Part shown: positions 35,001-42,415 of the stretch, one piece after another
Position numbering within the stretch: the first letter of the stretch is position 1
Layout: the number at the start of each line of letters is the position of its first letter
Origin: Terriglobia bacterium
GTDB taxonomy: Bacteria > Acidobacteriota > Terriglobia > Bryobacterales > Bryobacteraceae
Assembly (NCBI GenBank): GCA_010084195.1
Contig: RGPS01000027.1
Location: forward strand, 1 to 42,415
Direction: 5' to 3'
Length of the DNA: 42,415 nt
Made by a program: the position numbers and the translations under genes
The notes under the pieces: generated by a model
Seen by the model: only the letters and a program-made list of their open reading frames with translations
Databases searched by the model: none
Told to the model about the DNA's origin: nothing

Positions 35001-35421
35001 CCGCGCGGGCTTCGATGACCTGGCCGATGGTGGAGGAGTTTTCTTCGAGGAGGGGAGCGGACGAGGTGACCTCAATGGTTTCGGAGACCTGGCCGACTTC
35101 CAGCTGCAGATCAATACGGGCAGACTGGTTCACTTCGAGGCGTATGTTGTCCTGAACGGTGGCTTTGAAACCCGTCTGCTGGGCGCTGAGTTTGTAGCGC
35201 CCGGGCTGGAGGAGGGGCAGATTGTAGAGACCGCTGGCATCCGCAGCAACTTCGCGGGAGACCAGAGTGTCCATGTTCTGCGCGGAGACTTTAGCGGAGC
35301 CAACAGCGGCTCCGGATTTATCGGTAATCGTACCGGAGATGGTGGCAAAATTTTGGGCGAAGGCTGATGGGAGACAGAGGCTGAGCAGCAACGCGGCCGC
35401 GCTGAGAAGCTTGATCTTCAT
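32098..35421 (-). CDS. Oar-like TonB-dependent outer-membrane protein with carboxypeptidase-regulatory-like domain (3)
   Basis: A protein of 1,107 residues. The signal peptide (MKIKLLSAAALLLSLCLPSAFA-QN) is followed by a CarboxypepD_reg-like domain (TISGTITDKSGAAVGSAKVS, GLYNLPLLQPGRYKLSAQQT). The plug-like part follows (DLPLNGRNFVQLATLGPGVT, NNFLFDGIDNNERLTLSIVL, MFTADQGRNSGATVNVISKS). The barrel has the signature HRVVFSTNYELPFGEGRAF and ends in Phe (IQFALRLTF). Its plug and N-terminus look closer to the receptor at 777 than to the one at 5539 (by eye only). The neighbouring convergent glycoside hydrolase hints at carbohydrate uptake, but that is inference. No strong Shine-Dalgarno is present; GGG lies 4 nt upstream. 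Confidence 0.9.
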   Translation of the reverse strand: MKIKLLSAAALLLSLCLPSAFAQNFATISGTITDKSGAAVGSAKVSAQNMDTLVSREVAADASGLYNLPLLQPGRYKLSAQQTGFKATVQDNIRLEVNQSARIDLQLEVGQVSETIEVTSSAPLLEENSSTIGQVIEARAVADLPLNGRNFVQLATLGPGVTGVGFGAKGTIMSGTRPDDLRPGSEIFANGNREGSNNFLFDGIDNNERLTLSIVLRPSVEAVREFKIQTNMFTADQGRNSGATVNVISKSGTNEWHGSAYNFLRNDTTDARNFFLAKKPTLRQNQFGASFGGKVIPDKLFFFTNYEGYRRRQERAFVNTVPTAQTRAGDFTAVRDIFDPISLVAAPGTATGFTRTAFPNRQIPLSRMDPIMARMVQAYPMPTLGGLVNNHTSSPKEKQQWDQGDGRVDYNLNEKNSIFGRFSRQDTVSTRPSTFLNATIPGLQGQYGLGNEDTFAGDSTLKAFHIVTNWVRTWSPSFIMEAKMGWNRFDLTFLQEGAAPGAKIGEKLGVKGANQGPNSDGIPIFSPAGYSGIGQTRSLPIIRFEDTYNPAFSFTNIRGKHTLKYGIDFRNRRLTQYQTNRGNGRFNFGRTFTDNPNNAAATGDAMAALLLGTANTIEQDFTLFVPRIIQWEWNFYVQDDWKVSDRLTINFGTRYEFDTPTRELTNKWSNFDLTTGKLMIAGFNTDEYTGVRIDKNNFAPRLGFAYRLRKGTVLRAGGGIFYNPAGSEGLLMRRHRQLPFGPINAVTINQFVNNPRRVIDGLDPIPNLDPKVVADNPVGNMIAINPNFRSGYAQQFNIQVQQSLPKDLVFKAGYVGNLGRRLDNSFNYNQPIPGPGAVAPRRPLFALAPNVVNADYNVSDGLSAYHSLQSTLERRFASGFGFLLAYTWSHSVDFVANQFGGADNGPLPQDPRYRRLDRGNSGFDQRHRVVFSTNYELPFGEGRAFRMQSKLLNNILGGWDSNLIFTKQTGLPFTPTLAASVANAGASRPDRNKSGELENPTIAKWFDTSLGAASTGAAFSTPTVFTYGNGGRNILFGPGRTNFDASLFKNFAITERFKLQFRTELFNVFNHTQFDIPNNSVGSPNAGIISGIVGTPRQIQFALRLTF

Positions 35422-35562
35422 GCCCGGAGTTTATCACGTATGAATTTCTGATGAACCCGCATGGGCATTTATCATAAGTTGATGTTCTGACAATTGTGTG
35501 TTGAGTCACAGCGCCCCGTCCCCAGACGTTTGCAGAATCCCTGTAAGATGCAGGGAGCCACC

Positions 35563-36405
35563 ATGACTCCAATCGGCAGCTATCTGCGCCTCGGGTTTCT
35601 TCTCCTCTTCGCCGGTATCGCACAAGCGCAACTCGCGCCACCTGATGCGGGGGGACTCCGCATGGGCCATGTCCACCTGAACGTGACCGACATCCCTGCC
35701 CAGCACCGATTTTGGATCGGGCAGTTCGACGCCAGGCCCCTCGTCCGCCAGGGTCTGGAAGGAGTGATCGTCCCCGGCATGATGATCCTGTTCACCCAAA
35801 AGGCTCCCACCCACGGCAGCGAAGGCACCGTTCTGGACCACTTCGGCTTCAAAGTCCGCAGCCGCGACGAGATGGTCAAATCCGCCCGGGCGGCCGGCTT
35901 CGTCGTGCCGCGGGAGTTCATTGGGTCCGAAGGCTTCCCCAACGCGTATATCACCGGGCCCGACGGCGTAAAGGTGGAACTTCAGGAAGAGGCCTCACAA
36001 ACGCGGCGGGCCGTCGTCCAGCACTTCCACTACCTCCTGCCGGACCCCTTGAAACTTCGGGACTGGTACGTCGAGAACTTCGCGCTTTTGCCATCCAACC
36101 GAGGTCCCTACAAAAGTGCTGATATCCCCGGTGTGAACCTTACGTTTGCCCCTAATCGGAACCCTGTCGGAGGCAGTATGAAGGGCGGCATGATCGACCA
36201 CATTGGGTTCGAAGTGGCCAACCTTGAGGCTTTCTGCAAAAAGCTGGAAGCGGGCGGCGTGAAATTCGATATTCCGTATCACAGGGACGCGGTGCTCGGC
36301 CTCGCCAGCGCCTTCCTGACCGACCCCGCCGGAGTCTACATTGAACTGACAGAAGGCCTGAAGGCTTTTGACTTACCACCCTCCACCCCACCCAGCCTGA
36401 AATAA
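35563..36405 (+). CDS. Exported VOC (glyoxalase/bleomycin-resistance superfamily) protein
   Basis: A 280-residue protein with two vicinal-oxygen-chelate modules. The start at ATG 35563 (MTPIGSYLRLG) is preferred over an upstream in-frame ATG because AGGGAG lies just upstream and it gives a proper signal peptide (FLLLFAGIAQA-QL). Module 1 is MGHVHLNVTDIPAQHRFWIG ... DHFGFKVRSRDEMVKSARAA ... ITGPDGVKVELQEE; module 2 is QHFHYLLPDPLKLRDWYVEN ... IDHIGFEVANLEAFCKKLEA ... LTDPAGVYIELTE. His and Glu residues at the usual metal positions are present. The reaction is unknown. It lies 12 bases upstream of the RND permease gene and could be co-transcribed. Confidence 0.85.
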   Translation: MTPIGSYLRLGFLLLFAGIAQAQLAPPDAGGLRMGHVHLNVTDIPAQHRFWIGQFDARPLVRQGLEGVIVPGMMILFTQKAPTHGSEGTVLDHFGFKVRSRDEMVKSARAAGFVVPREFIGSEGFPNAYITGPDGVKVELQEEASQTRRAVVQHFHYLLPDPLKLRDWYVENFALLPSNRGPYKSADIPGVNLTFAPNRNPVGGSMKGGMIDHIGFEVANLEAFCKKLEAGGVKFDIPYHRDAVLGLASAFLTDPAGVYIELTEGLKAFDLPPSTPPSLK

Positions 36406-36417
36406 TGAACCAGAACC

Positions 36418-39400
36418 ATGTGGATAGTCCGTTTAGCTCTCGGTCGCCCCTACACCTTCGTCGTCATGGCTATTCTCATCGCCATCCTCGGCGGGAGCGC
36501 CATCACCACCATGCCTGTCGATATCTTCCCCTACATCGACATCCCTATCGTCTCGGTTCTGTGGGTCTACAACGGCCTCTCGCCTGAGGAGATGGAGAAG
36601 CGCGTTGTCACCAACTTCGAGCGCTCCATCACCTCCAACGTCAATGACATCGAACACATCGAGTCCCAGGCCTACAACGGCTATGCCGTTATCCGCATCT
36701 TCTTCCACCCCAACGTAAAAATCGACATGGCCGTGGCCCAGACCACCGCCACCATGCAGACCTCGCTCCGGCAGATGCCGCCTGGGATGTTCCCCGCCAA
36801 CATTCTTAAGTACGACGCTGCCTCCGTCCCCATCCTCCAGCTCGGCCTCTCCAGCAAGACTCTAAAAGAGCAGGAGATTTTCGACCTCGCCAACTCCTTC
36901 ATCCGCACGCCCCTCGGCACGGTCCAGGGTGCCTCCGTCTCCTACCCTCTCGGCGGCAAACAACGCGCCATTATGGTGGACCTCGACCAGGATGAGCTCT
37001 ACGCCAGGCAACTGTCGCCCATCGATATCTCAAACGCCCTGAACCTGCAAAACCTCATCCTCCCCGCCGGTACCGCCAAAATGGCGAAGACGGAATACCA
37101 GGTCCGCGTGAATTCCAGTCCCGTCGCGATGGCGGACCTCAATCTCCTCCCTATCAAAACCGTCAACGGTGCCACCGTCTTTATGAAGGATGTCGCGCAG
37201 GTTCGTGATGGCTTCTCCCCCCAGAACAACATTGTCCGGACCAACGGTTCCCGCGGTGTCCTCATCACCATCACCCGCTCCGGCAAAGCGTCCACACTGT
37301 CCATCGTCAATGCCGTCAAGGCCGCGCTCCCCCGCATTCTGGCCAATGTTCCCCCCGAGTTAAAGGTCACCGCCCTGGCCGACCAGTCTGTCTTCGTGCG
37401 CGGGGCGATTGAAGGCGTGGTGCGCGAAGCAGCCATTGCCGCCGTTCTCACCGGCCTGATGATCCTGCTCTTCCTGGGCAGCTGGCGCAGCACCCTGATC
37501 GTCTGCATTTCGATCCCGCTTTCCATCCTCGTCTCACTGTTCGTGATGAGTCTTCTGGGTATGACCATCAACGTGATGACGCTCGGAGGCCTCGCGCTGG
37601 CGGTCGGCATCCTGGTGGACGACGCGACGGTCGAAATCGAGAACACCCACCGCAACATCGCCATGGGCAAACCCCTCGTCCGCGCGGTGCTGGACGGCGC
37701 ACAACAAATCGCCGGGCCGACCTTTGTGGCGACGCTCTCCATCTGCATCGTCTTCGTTCCCGTGCTTCTCTTAACCGGGACCGCGAGTTACCTCTTCACC
37801 CCCCTTGCGCTGGCCGTAGTCTTCGCGATGGCGGCCTCGTACCTGCTTTCCCGCACTCTGGTTCCCACCATGATGTCCTACCTTCTGGGCGCTGAAATGG
37901 CGATGCACCGGGATGGGGACCACGGCAAGAGCCTCCTCTCGAAAATCCACCAACTCTTCAACCGGGTGTTCGAAAAGCTCCGCTACTTCTACATGGGCCT
38001 GCTCAACTGGTCCCTGCATCACCGGGGCCGCGTCCTCCTCGCCTTCACCGCCTTTTCGATAGCCTCTCTTGGCCTGGCCACGCTCATCGGCCAGGACTTC
38101 TTCCCTGCGGTCGACTCCGGCCAAATGCGCCTCCATGCCCGCAGCGCCCCCGGGACCCGCATCGAAGAAACGGAAGCGCGCTTCGTCGCCCTGGAACACG
38201 AAATCCGCTCTATCATTCCCCCGGGGGAAATCGATATGCTGATCGACAACATCGGGATCCCCAACTCCTGGCCGATCATCGCCCAGGGCGACAACCCTAC
38301 CATCTCGGCAGCGGACGGCGAAATCCTGATCTCTCTTAATAAGGAGAAGCACGGCCCTACCCGCGATTACGAGGTCCTGCTCCGCAAGCGCCTACGGGAG
38401 AAGTTTCCGGATATGAGCTTTTTCTTCCAGCCCGCCGACATCACCAGCCAGATCGTCAACTTCGGTATCCCTGCCCCGATTGATCTCCAGATAGTGGGCC
38501 GCAACGTGGAAGCCAACTACAAGGTGGCCGCCCGCCTTGCCGAGCGCATCAGTCATATCCCCGGAGCCGCTGACGTCCACGTCCACCAGGTTGTCGCGCA
38601 GCCGGAAATCCGCGTGAATGTGGACCGTGCCAAGGCCAACCAACTCGGTCTCACGCAGCGCGATGTCACCAGCAGTATGCTGATCTCCCTCAGCAGCAAC
38701 TCCGGCATCGCGCCAAGCTACTGGATGAACTGGGCGAACGGCGTCAACTACAACATTGGCGTGATGACACCGCAATACAAGCTCGATTCCATTGACGCCC
38801 TGCTGCGTACGCCTATCTCGGCCGCCACCAATCAGGTCCTGAGCGGCGCAGCGGCTTCACCCGTCTCCGCCGCGCCCAACGGGAGCAGCATGGCGTACGG
38901 CAACCCCGGCACCGCAACCGGCACCACCCAGCTTCTGTCCAATCTCGCAAGCACCAGTCGGGCCCACACGCCCGTCATCATCAACCACTACAACGTCTGG
39001 CCGGTCTTTGACATTTACGCCAACGTGGACCGCCGCGACCTGGGCGGCCTGGGTGCGGACGTCCGCAAAATCATGGCCGAAGAGGAGCCCAAACTCCCCC
39101 GTGGGACAACATTCAATCTGCGCGGCCAGGTGGAGACGATGCAGTCCTCTTTCACAAGACTCACGCTCGGCATGATCTTCGCCGTTGTGCTGGTTTACTT
39201 GCTTATCACCGTGAACTTCCAGTCCTGGGTTGATCCCTTCATCATTCTGATGGCGCTGCCCGGAGCTTTGGCCGGGATCCTGTGGATGCTCTTCCTGACC
39301 CACACTTCGCTCTCGGTCCCGTCGCTGATGGGCTCCATTATGTGTATCGGAGTCGCCACCGCCAACTCCATCCTGATGGTGACGTTTGCCAACGACGAAA

Positions 39401-39699
39401 GGCCTCACCAGCCCGACGCCCGGGAAGCTATGCTCTCTGCTGGTTTTGCCCGCATGCGCCCCGTGCTCATGACCGCTACGGCTATGATCCTGGGCATGCT
39501 CCCTATGGCCCTCGGCCTCGGGGAAGGCGGCGAACAGAACGCGCCCCTGGGACGAGCGGTCATCGGCGGTCTCCTGATGGCCACTATCACTACTCTTTTC
39601 GTTGTGCCAATCATCTACACGTACTTGCGAACCACACCACCTGTCGACCACCAGCACTTGCTCGAACAACGTGAACAGGAGGCCGACTATGCAGGATAA
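36418..39699 (+). CDS. RND efflux transporter permease (AcrB/HAE-like)
   Basis: Inner-membrane proton-driven exporter subunit of 1,093 residues. It begins with TM1 (PYTFVVMAILIAILGGSAIT) and has the PVDIFPYIDIP motif, periplasmic porter loops and the TM4 proton-relay pair D401-D402 (AVGILVDDATVEIENTHRNI). A second half-repeat begins near residue 540. TM10 reads CIGVATANSILMVTFANDER, where AcrB has its relay Lys940 in SAKNA; here that position is Ala (about residue 982). The Ser/Gly-rich insert near residues 800-840 is unusual in length. It pairs with the adaptor gene that overlaps its 3' end; the outer-membrane channel is not in the window. Confidence 0.92.
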   Translation: MWIVRLALGRPYTFVVMAILIAILGGSAITTMPVDIFPYIDIPIVSVLWVYNGLSPEEMEKRVVTNFERSITSNVNDIEHIESQAYNGYAVIRIFFHPNVKIDMAVAQTTATMQTSLRQMPPGMFPANILKYDAASVPILQLGLSSKTLKEQEIFDLANSFIRTPLGTVQGASVSYPLGGKQRAIMVDLDQDELYARQLSPIDISNALNLQNLILPAGTAKMAKTEYQVRVNSSPVAMADLNLLPIKTVNGATVFMKDVAQVRDGFSPQNNIVRTNGSRGVLITITRSGKASTLSIVNAVKAALPRILANVPPELKVTALADQSVFVRGAIEGVVREAAIAAVLTGLMILLFLGSWRSTLIVCISIPLSILVSLFVMSLLGMTINVMTLGGLALAVGILVDDATVEIENTHRNIAMGKPLVRAVLDGAQQIAGPTFVATLSICIVFVPVLLLTGTASYLFTPLALAVVFAMAASYLLSRTLVPTMMSYLLGAEMAMHRDGDHGKSLLSKIHQLFNRVFEKLRYFYMGLLNWSLHHRGRVLLAFTAFSIASLGLATLIGQDFFPAVDSGQMRLHARSAPGTRIEETEARFVALEHEIRSIIPPGEIDMLIDNIGIPNSWPIIAQGDNPTISAADGEILISLNKEKHGPTRDYEVLLRKRLREKFPDMSFFFQPADITSQIVNFGIPAPIDLQIVGRNVEANYKVAARLAERISHIPGAADVHVHQVVAQPEIRVNVDRAKANQLGLTQRDVTSSMLISLSSNSGIAPSYWMNWANGVNYNIGVMTPQYKLDSIDALLRTPISAATNQVLSGAAASPVSAAPNGSSMAYGNPGTATGTTQLLSNLASTSRAHTPVIINHYNVWPVFDIYANVDRRDLGGLGADVRKIMAEEEPKLPRGTTFNLRGQVETMQSSFTRLTLGMIFAVVLVYLLITVNFQSWVDPFIILMALPGALAGILWMLFLTHTSLSVPSLMGSIMCIGVATANSILMVTFANDERPHQPDAREAMLSAGFARMRPVLMTATAMILGMLPMALGLGEGGEQNAPLGRAVIGGLLMATITTLFVVPIIYTYLRTTPPVDHQHLLEQREQEADYAG

Positions 39700-40948
39700 T
39701 CAAGCTCCCGGAACCTACTGGAAACCTTCGTCTCTGACGATCTGGGCCATCTTCATTGGCCTGACCATCGTGATTGTAGTCGCCTTCGTCGCGGGCTACC
39801 TCCCGAATCAGGAGCGCCGTCAGGTGATCGTTGCAGAAGCGAAGGAAGTGCAGCAGACTTCGCCTCGGGTGGAGACGATAGTGGTGGCGAGGTCCAACCG
39901 CAAGTCCGGCCTCACGCTCCCCGGCAACATCCAGCCCATCGCCGAAGCCCCGATCCTGGCCAGAGCTGATGGCTATATCAAAACCCGGCTCGTCGATATC
40001 GGTGACAGGGTCAAAGCCGGCCAGCCGGTGGCCGAACTCGAAGCTCTCGAAGTAGCCGACCAGATTGCCCAGGCCACCGCAGCAGTCGCCCAGGCACAGG
40101 CTGCCATTGACCAGGCACAGGCGAACCACCAACAGGGAAAGACCGAACTGGAGCTGACGCGCCTGACTGCCGAGCGTCTGAAAAACCTGGTGGCCAAGGG
40201 TGCCGTCTCCCGGCAGGACGATGACCAGGCGCAGGCCCAGTATCAGGCCAAACTGGCTGCGGTGCAGTCTCTCGATAAAGCGATAGCGGTGCAGCGGGCG
40301 AACCTGGCCGCGGCGCAGGCGAGCGTGGCCCGGCTTGAAAAACTCAAGGGGTACCAGATCGTGCGGGCACCGTTCGCCGGAGTCATCACCCAGCGCAACA
40401 TCGACGCCGGGGCGTTAGTCACTGCCGGAACCACACTGCTGTTCCGCATCGCGCAAACGAATACGCTGCGGACCTACCTGAACGTGCCGCAGAACTTCGC
40501 CAACTCTGTAAAACCGGGCCAGGAGGCAAGCCTTACTGTCTCCAACCTCCCGGGTCGGAAATTCAAAGGCACGGTGGCCCGCTCAACAGGTTCGCTGGAT
40601 GCCGCCAGCCGAACCCTGCTGGTGGAAGTCCACGTTCCTAATGCGGCTAATGAACTGATGCCCGGGATGTATGCCGATGTTGAGCTCACGAGCGTGAAGG
40701 CGGACCCGCCGCTGCTGGTCCCGAGTGAAGCGCTGATCGTCCGCGCGGACGGAACCCAGGTAGCCCTGGTCCGCGCCGATCATACTGTCCATCTCCAAAA
40801 GATCACCGCCGGAAGAGATTACGGAGATCGCCTGGAAGTTCTGACGGGGTTGGAAGAGGGCGACATCCTGATCGCCAACCCTGGGGACGTAAGCGAAGGT
40901 CTGAAAGTGGAGGCGGTCCCCGCTGTGGTTCCGGCCGCCAAACCCTGA
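39689..40948 (+). CDS. RND efflux periplasmic adaptor (membrane fusion protein)
   Basis: A 419-residue HlyD/AcrA-like adaptor linking the RND permease to an outer-membrane channel. I start at ATG 39689 (MQDNQAPGTYWKPSSLTIWA) because AGGAGG lies 6 nt upstream; the longer frame start is inside the permease gene. A single N-terminal transmembrane helix (IWAIFIGLTIVIVVAFVAGY) anchors it. Then come the lipoyl halves (ILARADGYIKTRLVDIGDRV; RAPFAGVITQRNIDAGALVT), a long Ala/Gln-rich coiled-coil hairpin (about residues 120-225), a beta-barrel and a membrane-proximal domain. It overlaps the permease by 11 bases and converges on vapC with a 1-base gap. Confidence 0.93.
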   Translation: MQDNQAPGTYWKPSSLTIWAIFIGLTIVIVVAFVAGYLPNQERRQVIVAEAKEVQQTSPRVETIVVARSNRKSGLTLPGNIQPIAEAPILARADGYIKTRLVDIGDRVKAGQPVAELEALEVADQIAQATAAVAQAQAAIDQAQANHQQGKTELELTRLTAERLKNLVAKGAVSRQDDDQAQAQYQAKLAAVQSLDKAIAVQRANLAAAQASVARLEKLKGYQIVRAPFAGVITQRNIDAGALVTAGTTLLFRIAQTNTLRTYLNVPQNFANSVKPGQEASLTVSNLPGRKFKGTVARSTGSLDAASRTLLVEVHVPNAANELMPGMYADVELTSVKADPPLLVPSEALIVRADGTQVALVRADHTVHLQKITAGRDYGDRLEVLTGLEEGDILIANPGDVSEGLKVEAVPAVVPAAKP

Positions 40949-40949
40949 T

Positions 40950-41327
40950 TCAGCAAACCACCACAAAACTGCCGTAGGCTCCGACAACACCGTCCGCCGT
41001 CAGTAGTTGCAGCTTTTCGACCTGTGCCTGCGCTACCAGCATTCGATCAAAAGGGTCCCGGTGATGCCACGGAAGTGTCCCCGCCGCGTGCGCGTGCTTC
41101 GCCGTCAAGGGGAGAGCCTCAAATGACTCCGCATTTAGCCGCAACTCAAAGTCCGCCGGGACACTCAACTTACCGAGGCTCTCCTTGAGGCGGATCTCCC
41201 AAATGCTGACCGGACTCACGAATATGGTGTTGCCCCGATCAGAAACCAGTTTCCGGGCGAGGAGCGGCAACTGCTTATCTCCGAGCAGCCACCACAAAAC
41301 AATGTGCGTATCCAGCAGGAGCCGCAT
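40950..41327 (-). CDS. VapC-type PIN-domain toxin
   Basis: A 125-residue PIN-domain endoribonuclease, the toxin of a type II system. The four acidic metal ligands are present: D6 (LLLDTHIVLWW), E44 (SIWEIRLK), D94 (HRDPFDRMLVAQA) and D112 (LLTADG). The subtype with DTHIVLWW and HRDPFDR is the common 'type II TA system VapC family' partner of Phd/YefM-like antitoxins. The ATG at 41327 is one base after the antitoxin stop, so translation is coupled; the longer open frame upstream lies inside the antitoxin gene. Confidence 0.93.
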   Translation of the reverse strand: MRLLLDTHIVLWWLLGDKQLPLLARKLVSDRGNTIFVSPVSIWEIRLKESLGKLSVPADFELRLNAESFEALPLTAKHAHAAGTLPWHHRDPFDRMLVAQAQVEKLQLLTADGVVGAYGSFVVVC

Positions 41328-41328
41328 C

Positions 41329-41565
41329 TTATTCGACTGCACCCATTGCCGCCGCGATGTCATCGGGCAAGGTATCAAAGTCGGGTGCAATCCAGATCTC
41401 TCCGGCCATCGCTCCCGGTTTGCGAGGCTGCGTGGGTCCGTTGAATGCGATCAACCGCGCCACCGGCTTACCTGCCTTCGCCAAAATGACCTCTTCTCCG
41501 CGGCAAACCTGCTCAATGAGCGCCGACAACTGGGCCTTGGCTTCGGAAATATTGTGGAGCACCAT
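41329..41565 (-). CDS. Phd/YefM-type antitoxin of the VapC partner
   Basis: A 78-residue antitoxin. The N-terminal DNA-binding/dimerisation fold is typical (MVLHNISEAKAQLSALIEQV, CRGEEVILAKAGKPVARLIA). The C-terminal tail (IWIAPDFDTLPDDIAAAMG) should wrap the PIN toxin; the 'F-D-x-L-P-D-D-I' pattern is common in these partners. It lies upstream of vapC with a 1-base gap. An 18-bp palindrome 14 bases upstream of its start is the likely autoregulatory operator. Confidence 0.92.
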   Translation of the reverse strand: MVLHNISEAKAQLSALIEQVCRGEEVILAKAGKPVARLIAFNGPTQPRKPGAMAGEIWIAPDFDTLPDDIAAAMGAVE

Positions 41566-41578
41566 GTTTCCACCATAT

Positions 41579-41596
41579 CAGACCAGATCTGGTCTG
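41579..41596. promoter_or_regulatory. 18-bp palindromic operator of the toxin-antitoxin pair
   Basis: A perfect palindrome, CAGACCAGATCTGGTCTG, ends 14 bases upstream of the antitoxin ATG, where the Phd/YefM-toxin complex normally represses its own promoter. The GGTGGA ribosome-binding site lies between the palindrome and the ATG. Confidence 0.7.
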
Positions 41597-41644
41597 GTTT
41601 AGTATCGGGGTATAAACCCGGCGGCAGCTGCCACCCGGTCCAAC

Positions 41645-42298
41645 TTACTTCCGGGTGAAAACGAAGTCCCGCTGGATCGCGAAATTGGCTACGAATAGCA
41701 GGGTTTCGACCAGTAGCTTGGCGGGGACAACTCCTATGGGAGACTGGCCGGAGATGAGGCGGATTGCTGTGTATGAAATGACTGCGTTGACGGCTACCAG
41801 CAACAGATAGCGCGGCAGAACGACAGCATGCTGCTGGTCGGAGAAGAACACGGCGCGGCGCACCAGACCGTAGTTGAAGAGAACTGAGGCCGCGCGGGCC
41901 GTGATCTGGGCTTCCGCAATACTATCCGTCGCGCGGTAGACCAACAGGAACACTACGTTATCAATCAGTGCGGTGCAGCCGGAGATGAGAGCAAAGCGGA
42001 GGAGCGCGAAGTAGATGCGCATCGAATCCCGCAGGGGGTGAAAGTGCGAGGTGGGATTGCCCGCTTCGTAGATGGTCCGGATCGGCTCCTCCACCACTGA
42101 AAAACCGTGATGTTTGGCGTCAATCAGCATCTCCAGTTCGAATTCATAACCCGAGGCCTGGATACGAAGAAGTCGTAATCCGAGGGCGCGGGGAATAGCT
42201 CGCAGGCCGGTTTGGGTATCGGTAAGATGACTGCCGAGAACCAGCCGCAGGACATTGCGCGTGAGGAAGTTTCCGACCTGGCTCCGCAGCGGCACCAC
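41645..42298 (-). CDS. Truncated glycosyltransferase 2 fused to GtrA-like membrane domain
   Basis: The first part (VPLRSQVGNFLTRNVLRLVL, SHLTDTQTGLRAIPRAL, YEFELEMLIDAKHHGFSVVE) is the C-terminal third of a polyprenyl-phosphate mannosyltransferase-like GT2. It is followed by a GtrA domain with four predicted membrane helices (about residues 100-217: FALISGCTALIDNVVFLLVY ... AIQRDFVFTRK). Such proteins add sugars to, or flip, polyprenyl-linked sugars. The conserved frame extends upstream only to 42322 (LGARQFVG), where TGA (42325-42323) stops it. The sequence from there to the window end does not look like GT2, so the catalytic N-terminus is missing. A GTG at 42298 could still start a short protein. 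Confidence 0.7.
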   Translation of the reverse strand: MVPLRSQVGNFLTRNVLRLVLGSHLTDTQTGLRAIPRALGLRLLRIQASGYEFELEMLIDAKHHGFSVVEEPIRTIYEAGNPTSHFHPLRDSMRIYFALLRFALISGCTALIDNVVFLLVYRATDSIAEAQITARAASVLFNYGLVRRAVFFSDQQHAVVLPRYLLLVAVNAVISYTAIRLISGQSPIGVVPAKLLVETLLFVANFAIQRDFVFTRK

Positions 42299-42415
42299 GC
42301 CGACGAACTGCCGGGCCCCTAGTCAAGATGGAGCGACCAGTTGCCTGAACGCAGCAGCGCGGATTACGCTGCGGTTAGGTGAAGACAGCGGCGCAGAGCC
42401 GCATGCGAAAGGAAC

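Noticed and set aside
34027..35367. 446-codon plus-strand frame opposite the third Oar-like receptor
   Set aside because: Antisense shadow with no domain.
38857..39669. 270-codon minus-strand frame opposite the RND permease
   Set aside because: Antisense shadow rich in H, D and G.
1..42415. CRISPR arrays, prophage modules, complete insertion sequences
   Set aside because: No regularly spaced direct repeats, no integrase or transposase frames and no phage structural genes were seen.

Overview
The window looks like chromosomal DNA of an acidobacterium, most likely of the Solibacter/Bryobacter branch. This is inferred from family content, not from a database search. The pointers are three ~1,100-residue Oar-like TonB-dependent proteins with N-terminal carboxypeptidase-regulatory-like domains, two DUF1501 + DUF1549/DUF1553 cytochrome-like gene pairs, a PEP-CTERM protein, an 'STGPRTEEGKAKAR' family protein, and a GC-rich composition with G/C-ending codons.

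Layout. 1-522: the 3' part of a peroxiredoxin whose peroxidatic cysteine codon is an in-frame TGA, followed at the right distance by a SECIS-like hairpin. I read it as a selenoprotein, and it is the strongest unusual signal here. 777-8925: two Oar-like outer-membrane receptors, each with a strong terminator, flanking a decayed TPR gene. 9121-12840: a dnaK-dnaJ-hspR heat-shock operon on the minus strand, with a sigma70-type promoter overlapped by an HspR (HAIR-like) operator and a 13-bp hairpin between dnaK and dnaJ. 12937-15466: a secreted-protein cluster made of a frameshifted PEP-CTERM protein, a small exported protein and a PA-domain metalloprotease-like protein. 15534-18380 (minus): RNA ligase rtcB, a possible Y-RNA-like hairpin, and a heavily decayed Ro60/Rsr (TROVE) gene, i.e. 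the remains of an RNA-repair/Ro RNP operon. 18571-22007 and 24303-27662 (minus): two DUF1501/PSD1-type pairs, the second with a broken DUF1549/DUF1553 partner. Between them on the plus strand lie a small acidic protein and recJ. 27747-30708 (minus): a GNAT acetyltransferase, the STGPR-family protein and replicative helicase dnaB, with three phased DnaA-box-like sites upstream of dnaB. 30901-35421: a clan-A glycoside hydrolase convergent with a third Oar-like receptor. 35563-40948: an exported VOC protein followed by an RND efflux permease and its adaptor. 40950-41565: a VapBC/Phd-type toxin-antitoxin pair with an 18-bp palindromic operator. 41645-42298: a truncated glycosyltransferase-GtrA protein.

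Working together: dnaK/dnaJ/hspR form one autoregulated chaperone unit; rtcB and rsr would have formed one RNA-repair unit before rsr decayed; the RND permease and adaptor overlap and form one pump without a local TolC; vapB and vapC are separated by one base. Five genes are broken or truncated (TPR, PEP-CTERM, rsr, DUF1549/1553, GT2-GtrA), while the housekeeping genes beside them are intact. This suggests lineage-specific gene loss more than general sequencing error, although single-base indels cannot be excluded as errors.
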